9,901 bases of DNA from Thermoplasmata archaeon (lineage in GTDB: Archaea; Thermoplasmatota; Thermoplasmata; Halarchaeoplasmatales; Halarchaeoplasmataceae). The first letter of the stretch is position 1; each line of letters begins with the position of its first letter. The translations under genes were made by a program, and so were the position numbers. Location: assembly GCA_019594305.1 (NCBI GenBank), contig JAFDTZ010000083.1:1-9901 (forward strand), in the 5' to 3' direction. The notes under the pieces were generated by a model. It searched no databases, was not told the DNA's origin, and worked only from the letters and a program-made list of their open reading frames with translations. Shown piece after piece: positions 1-6,621 of this stretch.

Positions 1-2
1 AA

Positions 3-473
3 AAAAGCAACAAGGGAGCAATACATGCTCAAATATGGCTCAAAAATTACTCTTGCCTTTCAAAACCAGTTTTTGGAAAGGTTAATCGAAATCCTCCTTT
101 GCATTACGGTAGCGACCGCTGCAAATGGTGCGGAGCGTTACAGTTACAAAATATAAACGAAATAGAGGGTGCGACCTATCCACGTAGGCAATATCGAGCT
201 GAAACGGAAGGTACTCAGAAGAAAAGAAGTTTATTTATCCCGGTTTTGATATCCATTCCCGTGGTGGTGATAGTATTGGTATTTGTCTTCAATGCGGATT
301 TATATTGCTTAGCCTTTCTTGGAATAATGATCTTGCTAGGAGTTTTATACTTATTAACACAAGATGGGTCCCTCGGTGGAAAACGCCGCGAAGGTGAAGA
401 CACACTCCGGCAGGCTAATGCTCGCGGACGTTTAAGCCTTTTTGATAAAGATGCCGGCCGCAAAGGAAAGTAA
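3..473 (+). CDS. Small two-helix membrane protein with incomplete zinc ribbon (5' end unresolved)
   Basis: I do not recognise a named family. The frame is open from the left edge to the TAA at 471-473. The only in-window start calls are weak (TTG at 99), so the true start is either outside the window or hidden by a frame error. Read from the edge, the N-terminal part has a lone Cys (YSCLSKPVFG) and then a zinc-ribbon half, DRCKWCGA, so three of the usual four cysteines are visible. Further on come two hydrophobic stretches, roughly LFIPVLISIPVVVIVLVFVF and LAFLGIMILLGVLYLL, joined by a short loop, and then a basic, polar tail ending in GRKGK. This architecture, a zinc ribbon plus a membrane hairpin, is common among uncharacterised archaeal proteins. 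No function can be assigned. The isomerase gene follows after about 90 bases on the same strand, with its own TATA box, so the two are probably not co-transcribed. Confidence 0.55.
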   Translation, partial: KSNKGAIHAQIWLKNYSCLSKPVFGKVNRNPPLHYGSDRCKWCGALQLQNINEIEGATYPRRQYRAETEGTQKKRSLFIPVLISIPVVVIVLVFVFNADLYCLAFLGIMILLGVLYLLTQDGSLGGKRREGEDTLRQANARGRLSLFDKDAGRKGK

Positions 474-526
474 GGCACCAAAGTAGTGTTGGTATCTATT
501 AAGTTCTTCTCGGTATCGGGACAATC

Positions 527-534
527 TATATATT
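527..534 (+). promoter_or_regulatory. Probable TATA box of the isomerase gene
   Basis: The stretch TATATATT lies centred about 27 bases before GTG 557 and 36 bases before ATG 566. Archaeal TATA boxes sit about 25-27 bases before the transcript start, so the mRNA should begin near 556. It would be either leaderless on the GTG or carry a leader of about 10 bases before the ATG. Confidence 0.5.
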
Positions 535-565
535 CTCCAGTTCATTATGAACCTAAGTGATAGTT

Positions 566-1600
566 ATGCTCGATGACCTCGAAACGCTCAAAAAGATGGA
601 CAGCCACAACATGTTGGATTCCTTGGAAAACTTTCCGGAACAGATCGAGGAAGTTCTTGAAAGCCTGAAATTGAACCTGCTTCCCTTCAAACCGGATGAA
701 ATAGTTGTGACGGGGATGGGCGGCTCGGGTATAGTGGGTGACATACTCCAAAGTTTTCTTGCCAATCGGATCAGTATGCCCATCTACGTAAACAAGGATT
801 ATTCGTTGCCCTCCTTCGTCGGAGAGAACACATTATTGTTCGTTGTATCCTATTCCGGCAATACCGAGGAGACCTTGAGTGCCGCTGAGAAAGGTATGAA
901 GATGGGTGCCAAGGTGGTAGCTATCAGCTCTAACGGTGATCTGAAGACCATGTGTGAAGACAAGGGCGTGGTATTCATAAAGGCCGCTAGCGGGTACCAT
1001 CCCCGGGCGGCTATAGCCTTCATGTTCGTTCCGGTACTCACATTACTATCTGAGATGTTGATCTACGATTCCGACGTAGCGATTCTTGACTCGTTGAAGG
1101 TGCTGAGGGTGCTCAGGGACGAGATAAAAACATCCGTACCTTCCGCTGATAACGAGGCAAAACGTATAGCCAAGCAGATCCACGGTAAGATACCGGTGAT
1201 CTACGGTCATTCAATATATAACGCAGTAGCCAACCGCTGGCATACCCAGTTCAACGAGAACGCTGAAATACTCTCATGGTACGGGGAAATTCCGGAGATG
1301 AATCATAACGAAATAGTCGGATGGGCAGGTGACAAGAACTCGTCTATGTTTCTCCCTATTTTATTAAGGGACGATAAAGAGGACGAAAGGATAAAGCTAA
1401 GACTGGAACTTACCAAAGAAATTGCCTTTGAGAACAACGTCGAATACATTTTGGAGGTGCATGCCAAGGGTGATACGCAGTTGTCTCGAATATTGTACCT
1501 GATATATATGGGCGACTACGTAAGTATATATCTAGCTATGCTTTATGGTAGGGATCCGTCTCCTGTTGAAGTGATCGATGAGTTAAAGAGAAGATTGTAA
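566..1600 (+). CDS. Bifunctional phosphoglucose/phosphomannose isomerase (SIS family)
   Basis: The enzyme interconverts glucose 6-phosphate or mannose 6-phosphate with fructose 6-phosphate, linking glycolysis/gluconeogenesis to mannose-based glycan synthesis in the cytosol. With the ATG at 566 it is 344 residues, normal for the archaeal PGI/PMI family. Visible motifs are the first SIS glycine loop GMGGSG (about 50-55), the phosphate-binding SYSGNTEE (about 95-102), the GYHPRAA loop (about 143-149) and the C-terminal DPSPVEVIDELK typical of the family. A Glu in FNENAEI (E231) and a His in EMNHNE (H247) are 16 residues apart, the same spacing as the catalytic Glu203 and His219 reported for the Pyrobaculum aerophilum enzyme. 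The ATG is chosen because AAGTGAT lies 4 bases before it. An in-frame GTG at 557 is the right distance from the TATA box for leaderless initiation and would add three residues. The TAA abuts the stop of the convergent PUA gene. Confidence 0.93.
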   Translation: MLDDLETLKKMDSHNMLDSLENFPEQIEEVLESLKLNLLPFKPDEIVVTGMGGSGIVGDILQSFLANRISMPIYVNKDYSLPSFVGENTLLFVVSYSGNTEETLSAAEKGMKMGAKVVAISSNGDLKTMCEDKGVVFIKAASGYHPRAAIAFMFVPVLTLLSEMLIYDSDVAILDSLKVLRVLRDEIKTSVPSADNEAKRIAKQIHGKIPVIYGHSIYNAVANRWHTQFNENAEILSWYGEIPEMNHNEIVGWAGDKNSSMFLPILLRDDKEDERIKLRLELTKEIAFENNVEYILEVHAKGDTQLSRILYLIYMGDYVSIYLAMLYGRDPSPVEVIDELKRRL

Positions 1601-2074
1601 TCAGGAATACATCCCGTCTCCAACGTGGTGCAAACTTTTTACTACCTTGCCTTCGTTGGATCCTATCATCGTTTTACCATCGGTAAGAGCCTCCCCTACG
1701 GTAAGTGGTTTTCCGTGATTTTGATCTCTCACCCAGACCAATTGACCTTCCTCTATTTCCTCATCCGCATCCACCACCCCCGGTGCCATCACGTCTGCAC
1801 CGTTGTAAAGGAAGCGGACGGCTCCCATATCTACAGTCACATAAGCCTTGTCCCCTTTCATTTTCAACAGTCCGTCTATGGTGGGGAATATTCGGCCATG
1901 GAAAAAGCACGCCAGGGGTGTGTTGTCCACCAAAAGGACCTTTCCGGAAGGGGTAGTAGCGATATCTACAGGCTCGTTTGTTTTAAAGGGCACATCTCCA
2001 AGCTTAGATTTTATTTCTTCGTGATATTTCAGCAATTTTTTTTTCTTTAGACGGTGTCTGTTACTGTATTGCAT
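1601..2074 (-). CDS. PUA-domain RNA-binding protein (archaeal MCT-1/Tma20-like, TA1423-like)
   Basis: This is a 157-residue protein with a basic N-terminus (RHRLKKKKLLKYHEEI), a pre-PUA domain (about 1-75) and a PUA domain (about 77-152). The PUA domain shows the characteristic VDMGAVRFLYNGADVMAPGV, in which the Gly-Ala and MAPGV turns are typical, and then EGQLVWVRD and GKPLTVGEAL. Length and order match archaeal DUF1947-PUA proteins such as Thermoplasma acidophilum TA1423, related to eukaryotic MCT-1/Tma20, which act with the ribosome in translation. An RNA- or ribosome-binding role is inferred from the family; nothing more specific can be read here. The ATG at 2074 has no Shine-Dalgarno sequence before it, but a TATA box is centred 25 bases upstream, so the mRNA is probably leaderless. 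It converges on the isomerase gene with no spacer and diverges from hel308 with 80 bases between. Confidence 0.88.
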   Translation of the reverse strand: MQYSNRHRLKKKKLLKYHEEIKSKLGDVPFKTNEPVDIATTPSGKVLLVDNTPLACFFHGRIFPTIDGLLKMKGDKAYVTVDMGAVRFLYNGADVMAPGVVDADEEIEEGQLVWVRDQNHGKPLTVGEALTDGKTMIGSNEGKVVKSLHHVGDGMYS

Positions 2075-2095
2075 CGACTACGGAGGTGTACGGAG

Positions 2096-2103
2096 ATATA
2101 AAT
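2096..2103 (-). promoter_or_regulatory. TATA box of the PUA gene, possibly shared with hel308
   Basis: On the minus strand this reads ATTTATAT, close to the archaeal consensus TTTATATA, and is centred about 25 bases before the PUA ATG, predicting a leaderless transcript. Read on the plus strand it is ATATAAAT, which could also serve hel308 with a transcript start near 2126 and a leader of about 29 bases. A weaker AT stretch at 2122-2130, about 28 bases before the hel308 ATG, is the alternative. Confidence 0.5.
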
Positions 2104-2154
2104 CATTTGGGAATCATCAACTATTAGTATCACCTACTGATATCCGCGAAGGAT

Positions 2155-4287
2155 ATGAAGGTAAAAGAGCTCGATATACCAGAAGGTGCCGAGGAAGTGA
2201 TCAAGGGCTGGGGCATCCAAGAACTCTATCCACCCCAGGCTGAGTGTATGGGAGATGTACTTTCCGGTAAAAACTGCGTACTCGCCTTCCCCACTGCCAG
2301 CGGAAAGTCGCTCTTGGCGTACCTAGCAATAATAAAGAGGGTTATCCAGGAGGGCGGTAAGGCACTGTATATCGTGCCTCTGCGTGCTTTAGCTACCGAA
2401 AAGGTAGAGGAACTTCAGGCCTTTTCACACCTGGGCCTTAAAGTAGCTGTTTCCATGGGCGATTATGACCGGCCGGACCCCAACTTGAAGAATTACGACG
2501 TTATCGTCGCAACATCTGAGAAGGCGGATTCACTGCTAAGACAGAACGTAGATTGGCTGCATGATCTGAACCTTATGATAGCCGATGAGATACACCTGAT
2601 AAACGATAGGGACAGAGGCTCCACGCTGGAAGTTACCCTCTCTAAGCTCAAACAGGTTAATCCGGAAGCTCAAATAGTGGCCCTATCTGCAACTATCAGA
2701 AACTCAGATACCATAGCCGAATGGCTGGATGCGGAGCACTATAAAAGTCAATGGAGACCGGTTGAACTATCGGAAGGTGTGTATTTCAAGAACAGAATAC
2801 ACTTCGATGATGGAAATTATATCCGTATACCCGGAGACAGTCCGGTATCCGCATTATGCTTGCAGACCATAAAGGAAAAGGGGCAGTGCCTGGTCTTCGT
2901 ATCCACACGTAAGTCAACGGAGTCTACCTGTGAGGTACTTGCAGGTAGTGTGAGAAATTTACTTACAGAATCCGAGTGTGAAGAACTCGGGGCGATAGCA
3001 TCGGAGATCCAGGATCGAGCAACCACATCCGTTGGAAAGAAACTGGCAACCTTGGTCTCTTCGGGAACTGCTTTTCATAACGCAGGGCTCAACAACTACC
3101 AACGGCGATTGGTGGAAAAGGCCTTCAAAGCCCGTCTCATCAAGATGATAGTCGCCACACCTACCCTTGCGGCGGGTATCAATCTACCTGCAAGACGTGT
3201 GATCATACGGGATTGGAAACGGTACGATCCTCTGCACGGTTTCAACGCACCTATACAGGTAATGGAGATAAAGCAGATGTGCGGTCGTGCCGGAAGGCCG
3301 GGATTCGATGATATCGGCGAGGCGATACTCGTAGCTAGGAGAAAGGCGGAGGTCAACGCTCTTATAAATGAATACATCTTCGGAGAAAGCGAGGTGGTAC
3401 TATCTCGGATGGCCATGGAGCCTTCACTAAGGAAGCACTTGCTGGCGTTAGTAGCCACATCCCACTGCCGCTCGAAAGAGGATGTTTCCGAATTCATGGC
3501 CGGTACTTTTTTTGCAAGATGTGGTGGAATAGAAGGTGTATGGGGTAAAATAGACGAGATGCTCGAACTTCTGGAAGAGTGTAGTTTGATAGAAAAGGAA
3601 GAAGATCGATTGAAGGCCACAGACTTCGGAAAACGTGTATCCGACCTTTATATCGACCCTCTATCGGGATTGAAGATAAAGGAGGCCGTAGATAGTGGAA
3701 AACAGGGAATCCCGATCTCATACCTTCATATAATAGCGGGTACTCCGGATATGTATCCTCTGTACATAAAGAAGAGCGAGATAAGAAAGCTGATGAAAAA
3801 GGTCGATCATGTACGGGCGGATCTCTTCGAAGATGTTCCTGAAGATCAAGGAGATCTGGAAGCCTACCTTTCCGCCTTCAAGACGGCTTTGATGCTCAAC
3901 GATTGGATAAGTGAAGAGAGCGAAGATACCATCGCTAGTACCTACGATATAGGACCGGGAGATATAAGGAACAGGGTTGAGACGGCCGAATGGCTAATTC
4001 ATTCCGCTGCTGAGATAGCAAGGATGTACGACCCTGAAAAATACATCCGTCTGAGGGAACTCACCACACGTATAAAGTATGGCATAAATGTAGACCTGAT
4101 CCCCTTGATGAGGATACCTCAGATTGGACGTGTCAGGGCGAGAACACTTTACAACGCCGGTTACAAGACCCCGGAAGATGTTGCAGGTGCGTCACCTGAA
4201 GCGTTGAGGAAATTGCCGGGTATCGGTGAGCGGATATCCTCTAAGGCAGAGGACACGAAGTCACAGAGTTCATTGATGGATTTTTAA
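2155..4287 (+). CDS. hel308: ATP-dependent DNA helicase Hel308 (Hjm)
   Basis: This is a superfamily 2, 3'-to-5' DNA helicase that acts at stalled replication forks and in recombination repair. At 710 residues it has the usual Hel308 length. The motifs in order are: Q motif ELYPPQAE (23-30), Walker A PTASGKS (46-52), Ia VPLRALATEK (74-83), DEIH box (144-147), motif III SAT (178-180), IV VFVSTRKSTE (248-256), IVa FHNAGL (307-312), V ATPTLAAGINLP (334-345) and VI QMCGRAGRPG (374-383). A winged-helix region (about 400-490), an all-helical ratchet domain (about 495-640) and a helix-hairpin-helix domain (about 650-695, IPQIGRVRARTLY and LRKLPGIGERI) follow. The last seven residues, QSSLMDF (704-710), fit a PCNA-interacting peptide. 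The ATG at 2155 is preceded by GAAGGAT, too close for a good Shine-Dalgarno; an AT-rich region 25-55 bases upstream gives the promoter. The 3' end lies 3 bases from the stop of the opposing MTH1187-family gene. Confidence 0.95.
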   Translation: MKVKELDIPEGAEEVIKGWGIQELYPPQAECMGDVLSGKNCVLAFPTASGKSLLAYLAIIKRVIQEGGKALYIVPLRALATEKVEELQAFSHLGLKVAVSMGDYDRPDPNLKNYDVIVATSEKADSLLRQNVDWLHDLNLMIADEIHLINDRDRGSTLEVTLSKLKQVNPEAQIVALSATIRNSDTIAEWLDAEHYKSQWRPVELSEGVYFKNRIHFDDGNYIRIPGDSPVSALCLQTIKEKGQCLVFVSTRKSTESTCEVLAGSVRNLLTESECEELGAIASEIQDRATTSVGKKLATLVSSGTAFHNAGLNNYQRRLVEKAFKARLIKMIVATPTLAAGINLPARRVIIRDWKRYDPLHGFNAPIQVMEIKQMCGRAGRPGFDDIGEAILVARRKAEVNALINEYIFGESEVVLSRMAMEPSLRKHLLALVATSHCRSKEDVSEFMAGTFFARCGGIEGVWGKIDEMLELLEECSLIEKEEDRLKATDFGKRVSDLYIDPLSGLKIKEAVDSGKQGIPISYLHIIAGTPDMYPLYIKKSEIRKLMKKVDHVRADLFEDVPEDQGDLEAYLSAFKTALMLNDWISEESEDTIASTYDIGPGDIRNRVETAEWLIHSAAEIARMYDPEKYIRLRELTTRIKYGINVDLIPLMRIPQIGRVRARTLYNAGYKTPEDVAGASPEALRKLPGIGERISSKAEDTKSQSSLMDF

Positions 4288-4290
4288 GTT

Positions 4291-4596
4291 CTATTTTTTT
4301 ACCCTTCTTCCAAGCCGTTTTTCGACGGATTTTATCTTGCCGTCCATCCTCTTTTTCGCACCTTCTCTATCATCGATCTTGATGGATGTAGATACACGTT
4401 GAGAATACTTCCTCATATGGTGATGGCAGTCCTCTATCAATGCCATAACTTCGTCCCAATCTCCCTCTACTATAGTCCCCATGGGTGTCAGGCAGTAATC
4501 CAATCCGCTTTGATCGACCAAGTCTATTACCTTTGCCACATATTCGCTCAAGCTCTCTCCCTTGTCAAGGGGTATGATGTTGAATTCAGCTATCAT
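4291..4596 (-). CDS. MTH1187-family thiamine-binding protein (COG0011/DUF77)
   Basis: This is a 101-residue protein matching the full length of the MTH1187/YkoF-related family, small ferredoxin-like-fold proteins of which some bind thiamine. Recognisable features are the N-terminal strand MIAEFNIIPLDKGESLSEYV, the core GLDYCLTPMGTIVEGDWDEVMALI and the helix LIEDCHHHMRKYSQRVSTSIKID, followed by a lysine- and arginine-rich C-terminus. The role is inferred to be binding or buffering of thiamine or a related small molecule in the cytosol; the family is poorly understood. The start MIAEFNI is the conserved family start. GGTAAT, a weak match to the ribosome-binding consensus, lies 3-4 bases upstream. 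The gene is divergent from the FmdE/ABC transporter operon across a repeat-rich region of about 280 bases and convergent with hel308. Confidence 0.88.
   Translation of the reverse strand: MIAEFNIIPLDKGESLSEYVAKVIDLVDQSGLDYCLTPMGTIVEGDWDEVMALIEDCHHHMRKYSQRVSTSIKIDDREGAKKRMDGKIKSVEKRLGRRVKK
4294..4300 (+). terminator. T7 tract just after hel308, likely transcription terminator
   Basis: A run of seven T follows the hel308 stop codon by 6 bases and is preceded by TTTTTAAG at 4281-4288. Archaeal RNA polymerase terminates at U-tracts without needing a hairpin. The tract lies inside the 3' end of the opposing gene, where it encodes the last two lysines. Confidence 0.45.
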
Positions 4597-4606
4597 AGTA
4601 TTACCA

Positions 4607-4645
4607 TTATGAATTTTTTAGACCTTATGTACCTTATGAATTTTT
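4607..4645. repeat. Direct repeats in the divergent control region
   Basis: The 12-mer TTATGAATTTTT occurs exactly twice, at 4607-4618 and 4634-4645. The related ACCTTATG occurs at 4622-4629 and 4631-4638, and a variant, ACCATTATG, at 4603-4611. The cluster begins about 10 bases upstream of the MTH1187-family start, where it could hold promoter or regulator-binding sites for that gene. The function is not known. Confidence 0.5.
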
Positions 4646-4676
4646 GGGGCAAAGGACGACAAATTTCCCTTACGGA

Positions 4677-4726
4677 AACATTATCGAAGTTACATCTATT
4701 TCTAAGATGTATCTATCGAAGATGTT
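4677..4726. promoter_or_regulatory. Imperfect 50-base palindrome, candidate operator
   Basis: The core is a 7-base inverted repeat, TACATCT (4691-4697) and AGATGTA (4705-4711), around a 7-base spacer. Outer parts extend it: AACATTATCGAAG at 4677-4689 resembles the reverse complement of the segment 4711-4726, sharing AACAT and TCGA blocks with small gaps. AAGATGT also recurs directly at 4704-4710 and 4719-4725, a 15-base step. It lies between the divergent MTH1187-family gene and the FmdE/ABC operon, about 125 bases before the operon TATA box. The form suits a dimeric DNA-binding regulator, perhaps metal-responsive, but this is inference. Confidence 0.45.
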
Positions 4727-4849
4727 ATTTATAGAGAACATAACACCTTAATCTATGATAACGGTGAAAAGATCGTAACATTATACAACCCATTATAGTA
4801 TGAAGTTTAACAATATATGGTGCTTATAGTAACACGAATTATCAATAAC

Positions 4850-4857
4850 TTAATATA
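4850..4857 (+). promoter_or_regulatory. TATA box of the FmdE/ABC transporter operon
   Basis: TTAATATA is centred about 26 bases before the ATG at 4880, exactly where a TATA box should be for a transcript that starts at the initiation codon. This placement is the main reason for preferring ATG 4880 over the in-frame ATG at 4817. Confidence 0.6.
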
Positions 4858-4879
4858 CACAGTGGATTTCAAGAAGCGT

Positions 4880-5539
4880 ATGTCAACCGAGATACAGGAA
4901 TTACTCGACACGTCATCGTGGTTACACGGACATTACTGCCCTGGCCTTGCGTTGGGTGTAAAGGCCTCCGCAATCGCTTTGGAAAAATTAGAATTGGAGC
5001 ATGAAGGTATGGAGGATGTCTTTGTAATAGTAGAAACCAACAACTGTTTTTCCGATGGCGTTCAGTATGTAACCGGGTGTACTTTCGGAAATAATTCGTT
5101 AATATTCAGAGATTTCGGAAAAACCGCGGCAACATTTGTGAAGAGAGGAGCTAAAGGATTGCGGATAACTACAAAAGCAAATGTATCTGAAAACTGGAAT
5201 GATCAGTTTCCGGAATATCGTAAACTATTTGAAAAGGTAGTTAAGCAAAGAAAGGGCACTGAAGAAGATAAAAAGAAGATGCTGGAGATAGCAAAGAAGA
5301 TATCTCACATGGTCATTACGATTGATCCTGAATTGCTTTTTGATATGGAATTTATCGATGTTGATATCCCAAGATATGCACCGATCCATGAAAGTTATAC
5401 TTGCAGCAAGTGCGGGGAGAACGTCATGAGTACGCGTACGGTGAAGAGGGAAGGCAAGATATTCTGTTTGGTGTGCGTCGGAGAGGAATATTTTGAACTC
5501 GACGGTCACGGAATTCACATCAGAGGTGGTAAAGAATGA
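4880..5539 (+). CDS. FmdE-family protein with C-terminal zinc ribbon
   Basis: The family is named after subunit E of the molybdenum formylmethanofuran dehydrogenase operon, but many members occur without that enzyme and have unknown roles. From ATG 4880 it is 219 residues. The N-terminal FmdE domain has the signature HGHYCPGLALG (16-26) with Cys20, then NNCFSDGVQYVTGCTFG (54-70) with Cys56 and Cys67, and FRDFGKTAATF. A lysine-rich helical stretch (about 112-142) precedes a C-terminal zinc ribbon with Cys175, Cys178, Cys196 and Cys199. The Cys/His set suggests metal binding or sensing; this is inferred. An in-frame ATG at 4817 would add 21 residues, but the TATA box at 4850 and the conserved family start favour 4880. 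Its stop overlaps the start of the substrate-binding protein (ATGA), so it is translationally coupled to an ABC importer and likely acts with it in acquiring or handling a metal or metal cofactor. It is not evidence by itself for methanogenesis. Confidence 0.85.
   Translation: MSTEIQELLDTSSWLHGHYCPGLALGVKASAIALEKLELEHEGMEDVFVIVETNNCFSDGVQYVTGCTFGNNSLIFRDFGKTAATFVKRGAKGLRITTKANVSENWNDQFPEYRKLFEKVVKQRKGTEEDKKKMLEIAKKISHMVITIDPELLFDMEFIDVDIPRYAPIHESYTCSKCGENVMSTRTVKREGKIFCLVCVGEEYFELDGHGIHIRGGKE
5522..5530 (+). promoter_or_regulatory. Shine-Dalgarno site of the substrate-binding protein gene
   Basis: AGAGGTGGT matches 7 of 9 bases of GGAGGTGAT, the expected complement of the archaeal 16S rRNA 3' end, and lies 5 bases before the ATG at 5536. 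It sits inside the FmdE coding region. Internal operon genes thus use ribosome-binding sites while the first gene appears leaderless. Confidence 0.55.
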
Positions 5540-6621
5540 AAAATAAAACAGCAGTACTTATGGCTGCGGTCCTTTTGATATCGCTATTAAACACAGGATG
5601 TATATATGGTGAAGATAACGACGTAGACCACATAGTTGTCACAGATATTTTGGATCGAGAAGTTACGGTTCCCAATAATGTAGAGAGAATATTGGGTGTG
5701 GCTTCCGGAGCACTTAGGATGATATCTTATCTGGATGCAACGGACCTGGTGGTAGGCGTTGAGGAACACGAACATAAATCACCTTTTACACCATATCAAT
5801 TCGCCAACCCCGGACTGTCAGAACTTCCCATAATAGGGCCTAGGCACGGAGGAGACGCCGAGATGATCCTGGCACAGGAACCGGATGTGATATTCTATTC
5901 ATGTTCCCAGGTGGACCCGGCCTCGGAAGAGACCATGGACAATTTACAAACAAAAACAGGTATCCCGGTCATAGCCATGGATATGGGTGATCTTGATGGA
6001 GGAAAGGACGTATTCTATTCATCGCTAAGGTTGATGGCCGAGATCCTCGACAGGGAAGAGAGAGCCGAAGATATCATAGATATCATCGATGACATTCTTG
6101 AAGATCTGCATGAACGAACCAAGAATATTCCCGATACCGAAAAGCCATCCGTGTACATCGGAGGCGTGGCACTGAGAGGTGCTCACGATATTTTATCGAC
6201 CAGGGCAAGTTATCCGCCCTTCGAATACACCAATGCCAAGAACGTTGCCGGTGAAATCGGCACGGGACACGCGTTCATAGATAAGGAACAGCTGCTCGAA
6301 TGGGATCCAGACATTATATTCATTGACTCGGGCAGTTACGAAAACGTCATGAAGGGTATAACCAACGACAAGTCCTATCAGATCCTTAAAGCCGTTGAAA
6401 ACGGAGATATCTACACGGTGATGCCTTACAACAGATACAATATAAATCACGCCACTGTGCTGGCCAATGCATACTACGTTGGTAGTATATTGTACCCGGA
6501 CCAATTCGCGGATATCAATGTTGTGAACAAAGCCGATGCCATATACGGCGAGATGGTCGGTGCACCTGTTTACTCGGATATGGCCAGTATCGCTTACGGT
6601 TTCGGTCGAGTGGAATTATGA
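5536..6621 (+). CDS. ABC transporter substrate-binding lipoprotein (FecB/BtuF-type)
   Basis: This is the extracellular receptor of a type II (BtuFCD/FecBCD-like) importer. The 361-residue precursor begins with a short basic end, a hydrophobic stretch and the lipobox LNTGC, with Cys22 as the likely lipid-modified residue. The mature protein has two lobes: the N-lobe begins IVVTDILDREVTVP and VERILGV, with PDVIFYS at about 117-122. A long connecting helix follows (about 157-195). The C-lobe includes VYIGGVALRGAHDIL (207-220), WDPDIIFID (256-264) and PYNRYNINHATVLANAYYVG (297-316). This fits COG0614 proteins for iron-siderophore, haem, corrinoid or, as in Haemophilus MolB, molybdate. The ligand cannot be read from the sequence. 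It starts within the FmdE stop (ATGA) and ends overlapping the permease start in the same way. Confidence 0.92.
   Translation: MKNKTAVLMAAVLLISLLNTGCIYGEDNDVDHIVVTDILDREVTVPNNVERILGVASGALRMISYLDATDLVVGVEEHEHKSPFTPYQFANPGLSELPIIGPRHGGDAEMILAQEPDVIFYSCSQVDPASEETMDNLQTKTGIPVIAMDMGDLDGGKDVFYSSLRLMAEILDREERAEDIIDIIDDILEDLHERTKNIPDTEKPSVYIGGVALRGAHDILSTRASYPPFEYTNAKNVAGEIGTGHAFIDKEQLLEWDPDIIFIDSGSYENVMKGITNDKSYQILKAVENGDIYTVMPYNRYNINHATVLANAYYVGSILYPDQFADINVVNKADAIYGEMVGAPVYSDMASIAYGFGRVEL

Noticed and set aside
1625..2050. 141-codon open frame on + opposite the PUA gene
   Set aside because: The minus-strand frame encodes a recognisable PUA protein over its full length; the + translation has no family resemblance and is a shadow.
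3096..3620. 174-codon open frame on - inside hel308
   Set aside because: It lies wholly within the helicase coding region and its Ser-rich translation is typical of an antisense shadow.
4399..4734. 111-codon open frame on + over the MTH1187-family gene and intergenic region
   Set aside because: It is antisense to a clear family member for most of its length, and the rest translates the repeat-rich control region.
4597..4879. THI-box, cobalamin or molybdenum-cofactor riboswitch in the divergent region
   Set aside because: No recognisable riboswitch core (for example CTGAGA for the THI-box) was seen, and the operon mRNA appears to start at the FmdE ATG, leaving no leader.
4880..5539. Evidence for methanogenesis or a formylmethanofuran dehydrogenase operon
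   Set aside because: FmdE-family proteins are widespread outside methanogens, and no other Fmd/Fwd subunit is present; the neighbours are an ABC importer.
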